Under the pieces are notes generated by a model. That model ran no database searches, was not told the origin of the DNA, and worked only from the letters and a program-made list of their open reading frames with translations. Positions 19,020-28,577 of a DNA stretch of 39,762 nt are shown here, one piece after another; the first letter of the stretch is position 1, and each line of letters opens with the position of its first letter. The stretch comes from Segetibacter sp. (lineage in GTDB: Bacteria > Bacteroidota > Bacteroidia > Chitinophagales > Chitinophagaceae). The DNA lies in the NCBI GenBank assembly GCA_025963675.1, contig JAOQAJ010000256.1:1-39762 (forward strand), in the 5' to 3' direction. Made by a program: the position numbers and the translations under genes.

Positions 19020-19293
19020 GGAGAACTGCTTACGCAATTTATTTCCGTTGGCGTATTGCTTATATTTAGCCTCATTTTCAAAGCTTTAGCTAATACTGCT
19101 TCAGCTTGTAAATGAAACGACAATTACTACAAAGTGAATAAAGACAGTGTCGAAGGCATTGATTGGTTTATTGACGGCTAAGGGCTTTTGATCAGGACGG
19201 AGTAAGTGAAGTGTGAGGGTTTACCATGCGGTTAAAAGGTAAGAGGAACCGGGAATAAAGGAGCTTTTGAGACGGTCTTTTAGAATTTCTATT

Positions 19294-19320
19294 AAACTTC
19301 GTTGCGTCGCACACTTGTAC
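19294..19320 (-). repeat. Dispersed intergenic repeat copy 5 (subtype B)
   Basis: aaacttcgttgcgtcgcacacttgtac. Confidence 0.8.
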
Positions 19321-19406
19321 CTGGAGATCGTTGTTCATCTTTCATACATTTTACTGTAAAATCTAAAGCTAGCAATTTGAGAGTTGAGCTGAATAATGTA
19401 CCGGAA

Positions 19407-19434
19407 GTATAAGTGAGTGACACAACAAAAGATG
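19407..19434 (+). repeat. Dispersed intergenic repeat copy 6 (subtype A)
   Basis: gtataagtgagtgacacaacaaaagatg. Confidence 0.75.
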
Positions 19435-19469
19435 ACTAAAGGCACGGAGCCTGTCAACAAAAATACTAT

Positions 19470-20420
19470 ATGAAAATTCTTTGCATTGGAGAGGCTTTAA
19501 TTGATATGATTTGCACAGATGTAGGAAAAACGCTTACAGAAGGTCAGCAATTTTTGAAAAAGGCAGGTGGCGCGCCGGCTAACGTTGCTGCTGCCATAGC
19601 AGCGCTTGGTGGTGACGTGGAACTGGCTGCTAAAGTCGGAGCAGACCCCTTTGGTAACCATTTAGTGGAGGTGATGCAATCTTTTGGAGTTGGAACAAAA
19701 TGGATGCTAAAAGATAAAAACAACTTTACCACCATTGCGTTTGTCTCCCTAATGGAAAACGGCGAGCGGGACTTCTATTTTAATCGTGGAGCGGATGGCC
19801 AATTGGATACGCAAGAGATTGAAAAGATGGAACTGGATTCATTTTCAATTGTACATTTTGGCTCAGCTACCGCATTTCTTCCGGGGCCATTGCAATCTGC
19901 TTATGTAGGCCTTTTGGAAAAATGCCTGAAAAAGGACATTTTTATCAGCTTTGATCCCAACTATCGGAATTTGCTTTTTCAGCATAATAAGATCGGTTTT
20001 GTAGAACAGTCATGGAACTTTTTAAACCGGTGTCATTTTTTTAAAGTGAGTGACGAAGAAGCGATGTTGCTAACGGGTAAAGACAATGTAGAAGATGCTG
20101 CAGCAATCCTACTTGAAAAAACAAGTGCGGTATTTGCAATTACCATTGGGAAAGCGGGTACAATACTGGGCCTAAATAACACGACAGAAATTATTGAAAG
20201 TATTGTCGTAAAACCGGTAGATACAACCGGTGCTGGTGATGCTTTTGTAGGTGCTGTACTTCATCAATTAAGTGATAGAGATTTGAATGCTATCCAGCGG
20301 CTGACAACCGGAGACTGGAAAGATATTATCTATAATGCAAACAAAGCGGGTGCAAGAACATGTGAATATATGGGCGCGATGGAAGCATTCAAGCATCTAA
20401 GTAGCGAAATTTTCAGATAA
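19470..20420 (+). CDS. PfkB-family carbohydrate kinase (fructokinase-like)
   Basis: 316 aa; GEALIDMI, AGGAPANVAAAIAALGG, VDTTGAGDAFVGAVL. Confidence 0.93.
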   Translation: MKILCIGEALIDMICTDVGKTLTEGQQFLKKAGGAPANVAAAIAALGGDVELAAKVGADPFGNHLVEVMQSFGVGTKWMLKDKNNFTTIAFVSLMENGERDFYFNRGADGQLDTQEIEKMELDSFSIVHFGSATAFLPGPLQSAYVGLLEKCLKKDIFISFDPNYRNLLFQHNKIGFVEQSWNFLNRCHFFKVSDEEAMLLTGKDNVEDAAAILLEKTSAVFAITIGKAGTILGLNNTTEIIESIVVKPVDTTGAGDAFVGAVLHQLSDRDLNAIQRLTTGDWKDIIYNANKAGARTCEYMGAMEAFKHLSSEIFR

Positions 20421-20461
20421 GGAATTCTTGGAAATTAAAAATACCGTTCAAAAAAGTCGGG

Positions 20462-21769
20462 TTACTTATTTGGGCGTTCCATGTAGTCGAGCGTGAGATT
20501 CATCAACGCTTTTACTCCTAAAGTAAGCCCGCTTTCATCTATAAAGAAATCGGGTGTATGATGCGAAGGGGCTGTGATTGGATTACCACCTTTTGGCATT
20601 CCACCCAGAAAAAAGAACAGGCCGGGAACTTTCTCCTGGAAAAACGAAAAGTCTTCTGCGCCGGTAACTGCAGCCTTTAATTGCACATTCCCTGGTCCGG
20701 CCGTTCTTTGAAGCGTTGGTAACATCTTTTCGGTCAATGCCATGTTATTGAAAGTAACCGGGTAATGAGTTGTGTAAGGAATAAGTACCTCTGCTGTAGC
20801 ACCTGCACCTTCAGCAGTCTTTGTTGCTACCTGTTTAATTCGCTCAATAAACAGTTTTTCATCTTCAGCACTCAGTGTGCGTACGGTACCAAGCATCTCA
20901 ACCTGTTCAGGAATAATATTGGAACGATTCCCTCCATGGATAGATCCTATGGTTATCACGCCCGCGTTTTCTGTCACGTTTAAATTGCGGCTAATAATAG
21001 ATTGCAGGTTATTGATGATTTGAGCGGAAACAACAATCGGGTCAACGGAAGACCACGGATAAGCCGCATGAGCTGACCTTCCCTTAACCGTAATCTTCAG
21101 GTCATTTACACTAGCCATTATTCCACCTGGCCGGTAGCTAATTTTGCCAACCTCCGTTTGCGAGTTGATATGTAAACCGAATACCACATCTACCTGCGGG
21201 TTTTGCAATACCCCTTCCTTTACCATCCGTTCTGCTCCACCCGTTTCACCCAGCGGCGCTCCTTCCTCTGCAGGTTGAAAAATAAATTTAACTGTCCCCT
21301 TCAGCTCATTCTTCATTGACGAAAGGATCTGTGCTACGCCCATCAGTATTGCAACATGGGTATCGTGTCCACAAGCATGCATCACTCCCACTTGTTGACC
21401 ATTATAAGTAGATTTTACTTTAGACGCAAAAGGTACCGGTGTTCTTTCTATCACCGGCAGTCCATCCATGTCGGCTCTTAGGGCTACGACAGGTCCAGGC
21501 TTACCGCCTTTCAAAATGCCTACAACCCCCGTTTTAGCAACCCCTGTCTTCACTTCTATCCCTAAAGACTGAAGGTGCTTCGCTACAATACCAGCAGTGC
21601 GAACTTCATTATTACCAAGTTCAGGATGTTCGTGAAAATCGCGACGCCATGCAATAACTTTTGTTTCAAGCTGGTCAGCAGATTGAGAGGCTTTCGTTTT
21701 TAGTGCATCATTTTGAGCAAATGCAGCCAGTGATATCAGCACAGATAATGAAAAGAAAGCTTTTTTCAT
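20462..21769 (-). CDS. Secreted M20 family amidohydrolase
   Basis: 435 aa; signal peptide, RRDFHEHPELGNNE, ALRADMDGLPV, HACGHDTHVA, QPAEEGAPLGETGGAERM. Confidence 0.94.
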   Translation of the reverse strand: MKKAFFSLSVLISLAAFAQNDALKTKASQSADQLETKVIAWRRDFHEHPELGNNEVRTAGIVAKHLQSLGIEVKTGVAKTGVVGILKGGKPGPVVALRADMDGLPVIERTPVPFASKVKSTYNGQQVGVMHACGHDTHVAILMGVAQILSSMKNELKGTVKFIFQPAEEGAPLGETGGAERMVKEGVLQNPQVDVVFGLHINSQTEVGKISYRPGGIMASVNDLKITVKGRSAHAAYPWSSVDPIVVSAQIINNLQSIISRNLNVTENAGVITIGSIHGGNRSNIIPEQVEMLGTVRTLSAEDEKLFIERIKQVATKTAEGAGATAEVLIPYTTHYPVTFNNMALTEKMLPTLQRTAGPGNVQLKAAVTGAEDFSFFQEKVPGLFFFLGGMPKGGNPITAPSHHTPDFFIDESGLTLGVKALMNLTLDYMERPNK

Positions 21770-21924
21770 AAACCAGGTTAAGTAACTAACCTACAACAAA
21801 TCGAATGAAACCGGAAATTTGTTTTGGTTCAAACGATCTACCATAGCAAGGCAGGAAATGTTGGACGGATTAATTGTAACGATGATTTACGAGATATCAG
21901 AAGTATTTATTAAGGATGTAAAAT

Positions 21925-21961
21925 AATAAGCCCTTTAAGCAAAGAGCTTAAAGGGCTTATT
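21925..21961 (-). terminator. Intrinsic terminator after the 21978 gene
   Basis: Perfect 16-bp stem aataagccctttaagc-aaaga-gcttaaagggcttatt. Confidence 0.88.
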
Positions 21962-21977
21962 AAGTAAGACAATAGAT

Positions 21978-23054
21978 TTAGAACTTAAAAGAAGCTCCAA
22001 TATTGATACTGTAATCTGCGAACGCAGCATCGCCTTGTGTAAATCTACCGGTACGCTTGGTAGATATTTTATCGGCGACGCTCTGTGTACGGTTGCGCGA
22101 AAGGGCAGTTGGTACATAAGCGAAAACACTTACCTTATTTAGACTATAGGTAATTCCTGGTTCAACAGTCAATATTCTACCTGGCCTTCTAAATCCACTA
22201 CTTCCGCCAATCAAGTCATTTACGGGCAAAACTTCTTCACGAAGTCCGGCGGAAAAAGTGAAATTTCTGACCATTAAGTTTGCCCCTGCTCTAACCATCA
22301 TCTGGTCTGGAACGCTCATTACGTCACTTCCGTTTGCAATTGCAGTTGGTGAAGCAACACCACCACGTGCAGTAGAAACTCCATTTTGCTCTCTTGGGTT
22401 ACTTAAATAGTAGAAATTACCATAGAGGCTTAAGCCATGCGACAAATTATAATAGCCATTTAACTCAAGAGTGATGCCTGTACCACCATCCCCTAATTGA
22501 ATGGACTGGTCCACCGGGCCTAATCTTTTTGTGCTGTCAGTTAGTTGAAAGTAATCCTGGTAATTATAAGCTCCGGTAGGTAACTTAATTCCTAAACCAA
22601 CCTGTACATTTCCCTTATACAGTTTTTCCGGATTCCAAAGCCATCTGTAAGCAGCAATGCGCATATCACCCAAACCAAAAGACCGGGTAGTATATCTTCC
22701 CACATTGGCATGCTCATACAACGATGACCTCGTGTTAGATAATATTGGCAGGTCTAACATGATTGACCATCTTGAGCTAAGCTTTCTTGTAACGGCAATA
22801 TCTGTAGCAGTTGAATGATTAATTACTTCATTGCCTAATTCTATCCTTTGCTTTTGTTCTTCTGTACCAACAAAATGGCGAAAAGATTTAAAATAACGGT
22901 TATTAATACTTAACAACCATTTACTGCTATCAGCATGCTGCATGCCGCAATAACCGCCGGTGCTACGTATAGCTACACAGCCTTGGGCTGACAGGCGATT
23001 GGATGTAATATTGATAAGTAAAGAAGCGAATAAGAGTATCGAAAAATTTTTCAT
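21978..23054 (-). CDS. Outer-membrane beta-barrel-like protein
   Basis: 358 aa; signal peptide, alternating beta pattern, terminal Phe (NIGASFKF). Confidence 0.72.
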   Translation of the reverse strand: MKNFSILLFASLLINITSNRLSAQGCVAIRSTGGYCGMQHADSSKWLLSINNRYFKSFRHFVGTEEQKQRIELGNEVINHSTATDIAVTRKLSSRWSIMLDLPILSNTRSSLYEHANVGRYTTRSFGLGDMRIAAYRWLWNPEKLYKGNVQVGLGIKLPTGAYNYQDYFQLTDSTKRLGPVDQSIQLGDGGTGITLELNGYYNLSHGLSLYGNFYYLSNPREQNGVSTARGGVASPTAIANGSDVMSVPDQMMVRAGANLMVRNFTFSAGLREEVLPVNDLIGGSSGFRRPGRILTVEPGITYSLNKVSVFAYVPTALSRNRTQSVADKISTKRTGRFTQGDAAFADYSINIGASFKF

Positions 23055-23085
23055 AACAGTTCGGGTTTTTAGTAATTTTTGCTAA

Positions 23086-24435
23086 TTAATTTTTGGCCAC
23101 ATTGCCATTTTTAAAAGTCTTCATTTGCAGTCGTTGTAAAACAAGTCCTCCTACTTTTACACCTGTCTCATGACCAACCTCGCAGGAGTGCTTGAAGTGA
23201 ATGCCGCCATATACCCGCGACATTCCAGCCTCCTTTGATGCTTCGCGAACAGATTTAAAAGAACGGCTCGCCACACCAAACTCCAGCTCAGAAGTATCGG
23301 TGTAATTAACATTATCACCAAAATAATGAGTCATCACCTCCGCAGCTGCTGCTGAAATAACGGCGTGACCGCTCGTGTACTCGGGAAATGGTGGGGTTTG
23401 AATATAAGGTTGCCATTCGGGGTCTACGTACTTGTTGATGGCTGTTTCAGGCCTGATGTAATTACTGCGATATTTTTCGTCCCAGCAGCTGATAAAGGCA
23501 TCAAATAAAGCAATGGAAGTTTGCGCATAAGCAGAAACAGTAGTATTAAAATCCGCCTTTTGGTTTGCTGCAATTATACCCACAATATTCATCCAGTGAC
23601 CTGCAGGAGAAAACTTTTTGGTAGCGTACATCACGTGTCCATTCACGTTTAGTTTGAAGGAGTTGTCGTCCCAAAAATCAGCCACATGCTTTTGTTCAGC
23701 AGTTAAACTGTCTACGGCATGCTTTACCTGCATCATTGCTTTGTAAAAAGTACTGGAAACATTCTTCGGCTCATACTTCGGCGGACGAACAGGTTTGCAT
23801 TGCGAGCAGGAGTCCAGAACAAGCGTTCTTATTTTCATCCAATGAGGTTCAACTGCCTGCGCATACATCGGCGGAGTTGGCATCCATCTTCCTTCCTCAC
23901 TGGTAACGGTAAACTTGCTTGCGCTGCGTATTTGGGCATAGTTATCCTTTTTGCTCCAGTTCATAATGCTGTCGGCAACAAGGTTGGCATAACTGACGCT
24001 GCTTTCAAAAACATCAGAAGGCATCCCCGCATCTTTTACCTTGCCTTTCAATTCCGTTACGTAAATATCCATACTGCCTTCCGGAAATGTAACAGCATTG
24101 CCGACTTTGCAAAAAGCAATCAATGCAGCAAAAGGGAAATCGACTTTATCTCCAGCTTTGGGCCGAGAGATAGGAGTAAGATCATGCACTTGCCCGGCAA
24201 GAGATTGATAACTTGTGTCTCCTGCTGCAATAACCTCGTACGCAGCAATATTAGCATATGCATAATTGCGGGATGCGATCATAGGTGGAAAATTATTTTC
24301 CAGCACTATGTCATTCAGTTTCTTAACTGTTTTGCTATACAAGCTGGGGTCCTCAGTCACTCTTTTATATTCCCCCGCATTTTTGCACCCGTTAAGCAGC
24401 ACGATAGTCAGAATAGCAAAAAATGTTTTTCTCAT
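23086..24435 (-). CDS. Vanadium-dependent haloperoxidase-like / PAP2 lipoprotein
   Basis: 449 aa; lipobox VLLNGC; FSPAGHWMNIVGIIAANQK, PPFPEYTSGHAVISAAAAEVM, SRVYGGIHFKHSCEVGHETG catalytic motifs. Confidence 0.85.
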   Translation of the reverse strand: MRKTFFAILTIVLLNGCKNAGEYKRVTEDPSLYSKTVKKLNDIVLENNFPPMIASRNYAYANIAAYEVIAAGDTSYQSLAGQVHDLTPISRPKAGDKVDFPFAALIAFCKVGNAVTFPEGSMDIYVTELKGKVKDAGMPSDVFESSVSYANLVADSIMNWSKKDNYAQIRSASKFTVTSEEGRWMPTPPMYAQAVEPHWMKIRTLVLDSCSQCKPVRPPKYEPKNVSSTFYKAMMQVKHAVDSLTAEQKHVADFWDDNSFKLNVNGHVMYATKKFSPAGHWMNIVGIIAANQKADFNTTVSAYAQTSIALFDAFISCWDEKYRSNYIRPETAINKYVDPEWQPYIQTPPFPEYTSGHAVISAAAAEVMTHYFGDNVNYTDTSELEFGVASRSFKSVREASKEAGMSRVYGGIHFKHSCEVGHETGVKVGGLVLQRLQMKTFKNGNVAKN

Positions 24436-24502
24436 AATTCTTCTAATACAATACTTTTTCTAATAGTTTTTTCTTTGGTTACCAGCTAAGTAGTTTTCAT
24501 GG

Positions 24503-24529
24503 CAACATCGTTGCGTCGCACACTTCGAC
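24503..24529 (-). repeat. Dispersed intergenic repeat copy 7 (subtype B)
   Basis: caacatcgttgcgtcgcacacttcgac. Confidence 0.8.
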
Positions 24530-24645
24530 TGTTATTTAAGCGAGGATCTTTCCCGTGATATTTTTTACAGCAAACCCTAACCCCGATTACTTCTGTACAG
24601 ATAGGTAGTGAAGTGAAATGGGATATCGCTGCGATACATTAACAC

Positions 24646-24670
24646 GTACAAGAGTGCGACGCAAGAAAAG
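24646..24670 (+). repeat. Dispersed intergenic repeat copy 8 (subtype B)
   Basis: gtacaagagtgcgacgcaagaaaag; 24/25 to copy 9. Confidence 0.8.
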
Positions 24671-24734
24671 TTTAATAGCAGCTTAAAGCCCGGCTAAAAA
24701 AAGCCATGCTTGCTATAACTTTTGTTTATAGAGA

Positions 24735-25295
24735 TTAAATTAACTCCGGCGGCTGCTCGGGAGAAGAATGAGGTGAAGAAGGTAAATAATTAAGCTCTTT
24801 AGAAATAGTGTAGACAATGTTTGCAATTGAATACCCGGTAGTAAATTTAGCTGTGGAACTTTCGAACTCGCCGATAAGATTTTTAAATACACCTTTTTGC
24901 GAGTGGTCAGATTTTTTGGACTTATTGTTCTGGACTAAATCGTTCGCGTATTTAAAGAATTCATCTTTCGCCGATTCAATCCGCATTTTGTTGTGGTCAG
25001 GAAGGCATAACAGAACAAGATTACCATCAGTTATTTTTCTCTTTACATACTTATAGATCTTGCCATCAACAGTAATTTCGCCGTCTACCCGTTCAAAGTT
25101 TTGTTGACTAGTTAAATACGGCAGAGAAAGCGGAACTTTTATGGTGACCAGTTCAGCTTCATTAAAATCATTCTTATCTAATGATGCCACAAGCTGTACA
25201 TCTGATCGTTGCTGCGCATAATTGAACAGTAACCTGTAACCAAAAAGATTAAACAGGAATATGGCAATCAATAATATCGCAGACAGTTTTTTCAA
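24735..25295 (-). CDS. Hypothetical membrane-anchored protein
   Basis: 186 aa; N-terminal TM; start is TTG with an in-frame stop immediately upstream. Confidence 0.6.
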   Translation of the reverse strand: MKKLSAILLIAIFLFNLFGYRLLFNYAQQRSDVQLVASLDKNDFNEAELVTIKVPLSLPYLTSQQNFERVDGEITVDGKIYKYVKRKITDGNLVLLCLPDHNKMRIESAKDEFFKYANDLVQNNKSKKSDHSQKGVFKNLIGEFESSTAKFTTGYSIANIVYTISKELNYLPSSPHSSPEQPPELI

Positions 25296-25395
25296 TTACG
25301 GGGAAAATTAAAGCTTAAACCCTTTACATCCTAATTCAAATGAAAAAAAACATTCACATTTAGTTCTATGACAACCGTTTTATTTGATGTGCTGC

Positions 25396-27423
25396 TTATT
25401 TTACCGTGAATGTTTTTCTCTCCGGCCCAATTCCTGTCAATTGTAAAGATTTCCATTGTGCAGGAAGTTTTGTACTTAATTGACTTATACCATCGGGCGT
25501 TATTTCAAGCCCCCCAAAACCATTTAACATAGCTTGTATCATTCCACCTGCGCCTGTAGAAAAATAGGGATTATTACCTGAAGCGGTTTCCGCAATCACA
25601 CCAAAAGGGGGACGCATATTAGGGGTATAACCTGCTTTAAAAGCCTTGTATGCTTTGTCAGGCGATCCTAATCTTGCGTGCAGAATTGCGAATATTGCAT
25701 GGGTCATAGCGGGACCTTCTCCCACGCGCGGCTCATAATATTCCAGGTCTTTTTTTACTGCTGCCGGAGTAGTTATTTCTTTTAGAGGATAAGCAAGCAG
25801 GTTGACATCTACCTGTTTTATTTTTTCACCTTTATAGGCTTCATGCTCTTTTGTAACCCCGTCAGCAAATCGAAGAATGGGAATATTATTATAGACATTC
25901 ATCCAATCAGAATCGGGTGTTATGCCGAGAAGAGTGGCCGCGTCTGTAGCAAATTTTAAATTGGCCTTAGCCGCTGCGTTGGTAAAAGCGTTGTTATCTA
26001 CATTCTCAGCCCACTCATCAGCTGCAACTACATTTTTAATTTCATATTTGCCTGGACCATTTCGTTCTACCCGGCTTGCCCAGAAATCGGCCGTTTCTTT
26101 TAACAGAGGAAAGCCTTTTTCTCTAAGCCATTCTTTGTCGTGCGTTACAGAGTAATAGTTCCAGGCGGCAACGGCTATGTCTGCTGTTATGTGATGTTCG
26201 AATGGCCCGCTTAGGGCCCACACCGGCGTTTCTTCATTGCCGCTTGCAGCACTCTCCCATGGAAACATGGCGCCTTTGTAACCATGCGAAAATGCGTTGT
26301 GCCTTGCAGCTTGCAGCCTCTGGAAACGGTACTCAAGCAGTGACTTTGCAATGGCAGGTTGCAGTAACAGTAGTGACGGATACATCCACAACTCCGTATC
26401 CCAAAAAGCATGTCCATTATAGCCGAGGCCGCTGAGGCCCATGGGAGATAAACTGTAAGCAGTGCCTTCTCTGGCAAATGAATATAAATGATATATCATG
26501 CTTCGGACTTCGCGTTGTGTGGCAGCATCACCTTCTATTACAATGTCACTTTTCCAGAGTTCATCCCACCCTTTATTATGAAATTGCAGCAACCTGTCTC
26601 TGCCCTCCAGTTTCGCAAAGATTGTCAGGCGCTCGGCCTCGTTTAAAGGATCATCGTGGTGAGCAGACGTAATAGCCGAACCAATAACCGCAAAATGATA
26701 CACTTGTCCCGCCTTCAGTTTTTTTCTAAACTTAAGCAGGTGCATATTATTGTCCCACATCTCGTGTATGACCGACGGTTCATTGCCATGTTGTTCATCA
26801 AACAAAAAACTGTTAGATGCTGCCATCAGCAACTTTCCTGTAGGACTTTTGGCTGTTGAAGTAAGTAGTGAAATTCTTACGTGTGGTCTGTCAATCTCAT
26901 TATAATAGTTTTGAACATCTTTCAGCATATCCGGAGCTTCCATAACACTTGCAGGTGTTATTTCAATGTCTTTCTTTGCCGTGATAGTTACATCAACCAG
27001 CGCAGAGTAAGGCAGGTGGCGCAATGAATAATGAGTATAGCTTACAGTTGCTTTATCGCCGTAGTTAAACGTGGTTGTCATACTTGCATGCTTCATATCA
27101 AGCACCTGCTGTACGTTTTGTACCTGCATAAAATTTTCTATCCGCGCACCATCTACTTCAAGGTACATGTTTACGAAGTTGAACGTCTTTAAGATGTTGC
27201 TTACCCTGCCACGGCCATATAAATCAAAAGCACCATTTAACACCACATCTTTCACCTTGAAAGGTTCGGGAGAAGAGACTATCCCGATCATGCCATTTGC
27301 AACAGTTTCACCATAATAGTTGGAAGGATTAACAGACGATGCTTTAATGGTCCAGGTATCTTGTGAATAAGTATAAAAGGCGGCAAAAAAAGTGGATGCA
27401 AGAATTAGAGTTACTTTTTTCAT
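25396..27423 (-). CDS. Secreted glycoside hydrolase family 65-type protein
   Basis: 675 aa; signal peptide; GLSGLGYNGHAFWDTELWMYPSLLLLQP and ADEWAENVDNNAFTNAAAK (catalytic acid region) characteristic of GH65. Confidence 0.88.
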   Translation of the reverse strand: MKKVTLILASTFFAAFYTYSQDTWTIKASSVNPSNYYGETVANGMIGIVSSPEPFKVKDVVLNGAFDLYGRGRVSNILKTFNFVNMYLEVDGARIENFMQVQNVQQVLDMKHASMTTTFNYGDKATVSYTHYSLRHLPYSALVDVTITAKKDIEITPASVMEAPDMLKDVQNYYNEIDRPHVRISLLTSTAKSPTGKLLMAASNSFLFDEQHGNEPSVIHEMWDNNMHLLKFRKKLKAGQVYHFAVIGSAITSAHHDDPLNEAERLTIFAKLEGRDRLLQFHNKGWDELWKSDIVIEGDAATQREVRSMIYHLYSFAREGTAYSLSPMGLSGLGYNGHAFWDTELWMYPSLLLLQPAIAKSLLEYRFQRLQAARHNAFSHGYKGAMFPWESAASGNEETPVWALSGPFEHHITADIAVAAWNYYSVTHDKEWLREKGFPLLKETADFWASRVERNGPGKYEIKNVVAADEWAENVDNNAFTNAAAKANLKFATDAATLLGITPDSDWMNVYNNIPILRFADGVTKEHEAYKGEKIKQVDVNLLAYPLKEITTPAAVKKDLEYYEPRVGEGPAMTHAIFAILHARLGSPDKAYKAFKAGYTPNMRPPFGVIAETASGNNPYFSTGAGGMIQAMLNGFGGLEITPDGISQLSTKLPAQWKSLQLTGIGPERKTFTVK

Positions 27424-27566
27424 AATGAAACAGATGAATGCAGAATGGCAGGGTTAAATATATGAAAACTAAGGGGTAAGAGGAATAATGTAAAGCAACC
27501 GAAAAAGATAAGTATCTAAAAACATCCCTCTGCAAAATTTGTTACTTTCACTTTCTTAATGTTAGT

Positions 27567-28502
27567 ATGAGAAAATTATTAGTGGGTTTACCCGTGTTTT
27601 TTTTGGTAGGATTGGCCATCGTATATTTTTTAATTCCGCAGGAAATAAAGGTTTCAACAATAGCTGTAATTAAAGCAAATGAACATGCAGCTTACAGGAG
27701 TTTGACAAATGATGAGAGTTGGAAAAAATGGTGGCCAGTGAAGAATGATGAGAATAAAAGCGGCCTGGGTTTGAATGGATTTGAATATACAATGGGTATA
27801 AAACAGCTGGACGGGATTGAGGTGATCATTACCAACAAGAAGAACTCCACCAGTTCTGCGTTAAACCACGCAGCACTTTCAGGTGATTCAATGATGATTA
27901 ACTGGACAGCTATCATAACAACATCTGCTAACCCCTTTGAAAAGATCAGGAAATTTTTTGAGGCAAAAGAGTTGAAACGAAATATGGAACAAGTGATTGC
28001 TCACTTTAAAACCTATGCAGAAAAAAGTGAGAATTTATACGGAATAAAAATTACACAAACTACTGTTACAGATACAATTTTAATGGTTTTAAGAAAATTG
28101 CAAAAAAACAAGCCAACAGAGTCGGAAATCTATTCGCAAATAAATTCCATAAAAAAATACGTTGCAAGTGCCGGTGCTACTGAAACAAATCATCCGATGC
28201 TTAATACCCGTTTCTTACATGATCAAAAAAGTTTTGAGCTGATGGTAGCAATTCCCGTAAACAAGCATTTGAAGGGGAATGACGCGATCATATGGAAGAG
28301 GATGTTTCCAGGTAATATTTTGACGGCAGAGGTAAAAGGCGGGCCGGCAACAGTTCAGCAAGCTATGAAGCAAATGGAAAACTATGTCTTTGATCATCAG
28401 AAAGTGTCGCCTGCACTTCAATACCAGCTTTTAGTAACAGATCGGATGAAAGAAAAGGATACTGCGAAGTGGATCACGAAAATTTATTACCCTGTATTGT
28501 AG
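27567..28502 (+). CDS. Membrane-anchored SRPBCC-like protein with GyrI-like C-terminal half
   Basis: 311 aa; N-terminal TM; SRPBCC-like segment (VIKANEHAAYRSLTNDESWKKWWP); C-terminal effector-binding-like segment. Confidence 0.6.
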   Translation: MRKLLVGLPVFFLVGLAIVYFLIPQEIKVSTIAVIKANEHAAYRSLTNDESWKKWWPVKNDENKSGLGLNGFEYTMGIKQLDGIEVIITNKKNSTSSALNHAALSGDSMMINWTAIITTSANPFEKIRKFFEAKELKRNMEQVIAHFKTYAEKSENLYGIKITQTTVTDTILMVLRKLQKNKPTESEIYSQINSIKKYVASAGATETNHPMLNTRFLHDQKSFELMVAIPVNKHLKGNDAIIWKRMFPGNILTAEVKGGPATVQQAMKQMENYVFDHQKVSPALQYQLLVTDRMKEKDTAKWITKIYYPVL

Positions 28503-28577
28503 CCCCAACTCTCGGAAAGTTCTTTTTTGCCTCTATGAACACATGATTTAAAATGGTAACTTTTGCAAAATTTGAAA

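Noticed and set aside
21978-25295. Biosynthetic gene cluster around the haloperoxidase
   Set aside because: No PKS, NRPS, terpene synthase or tailoring genes nearby.
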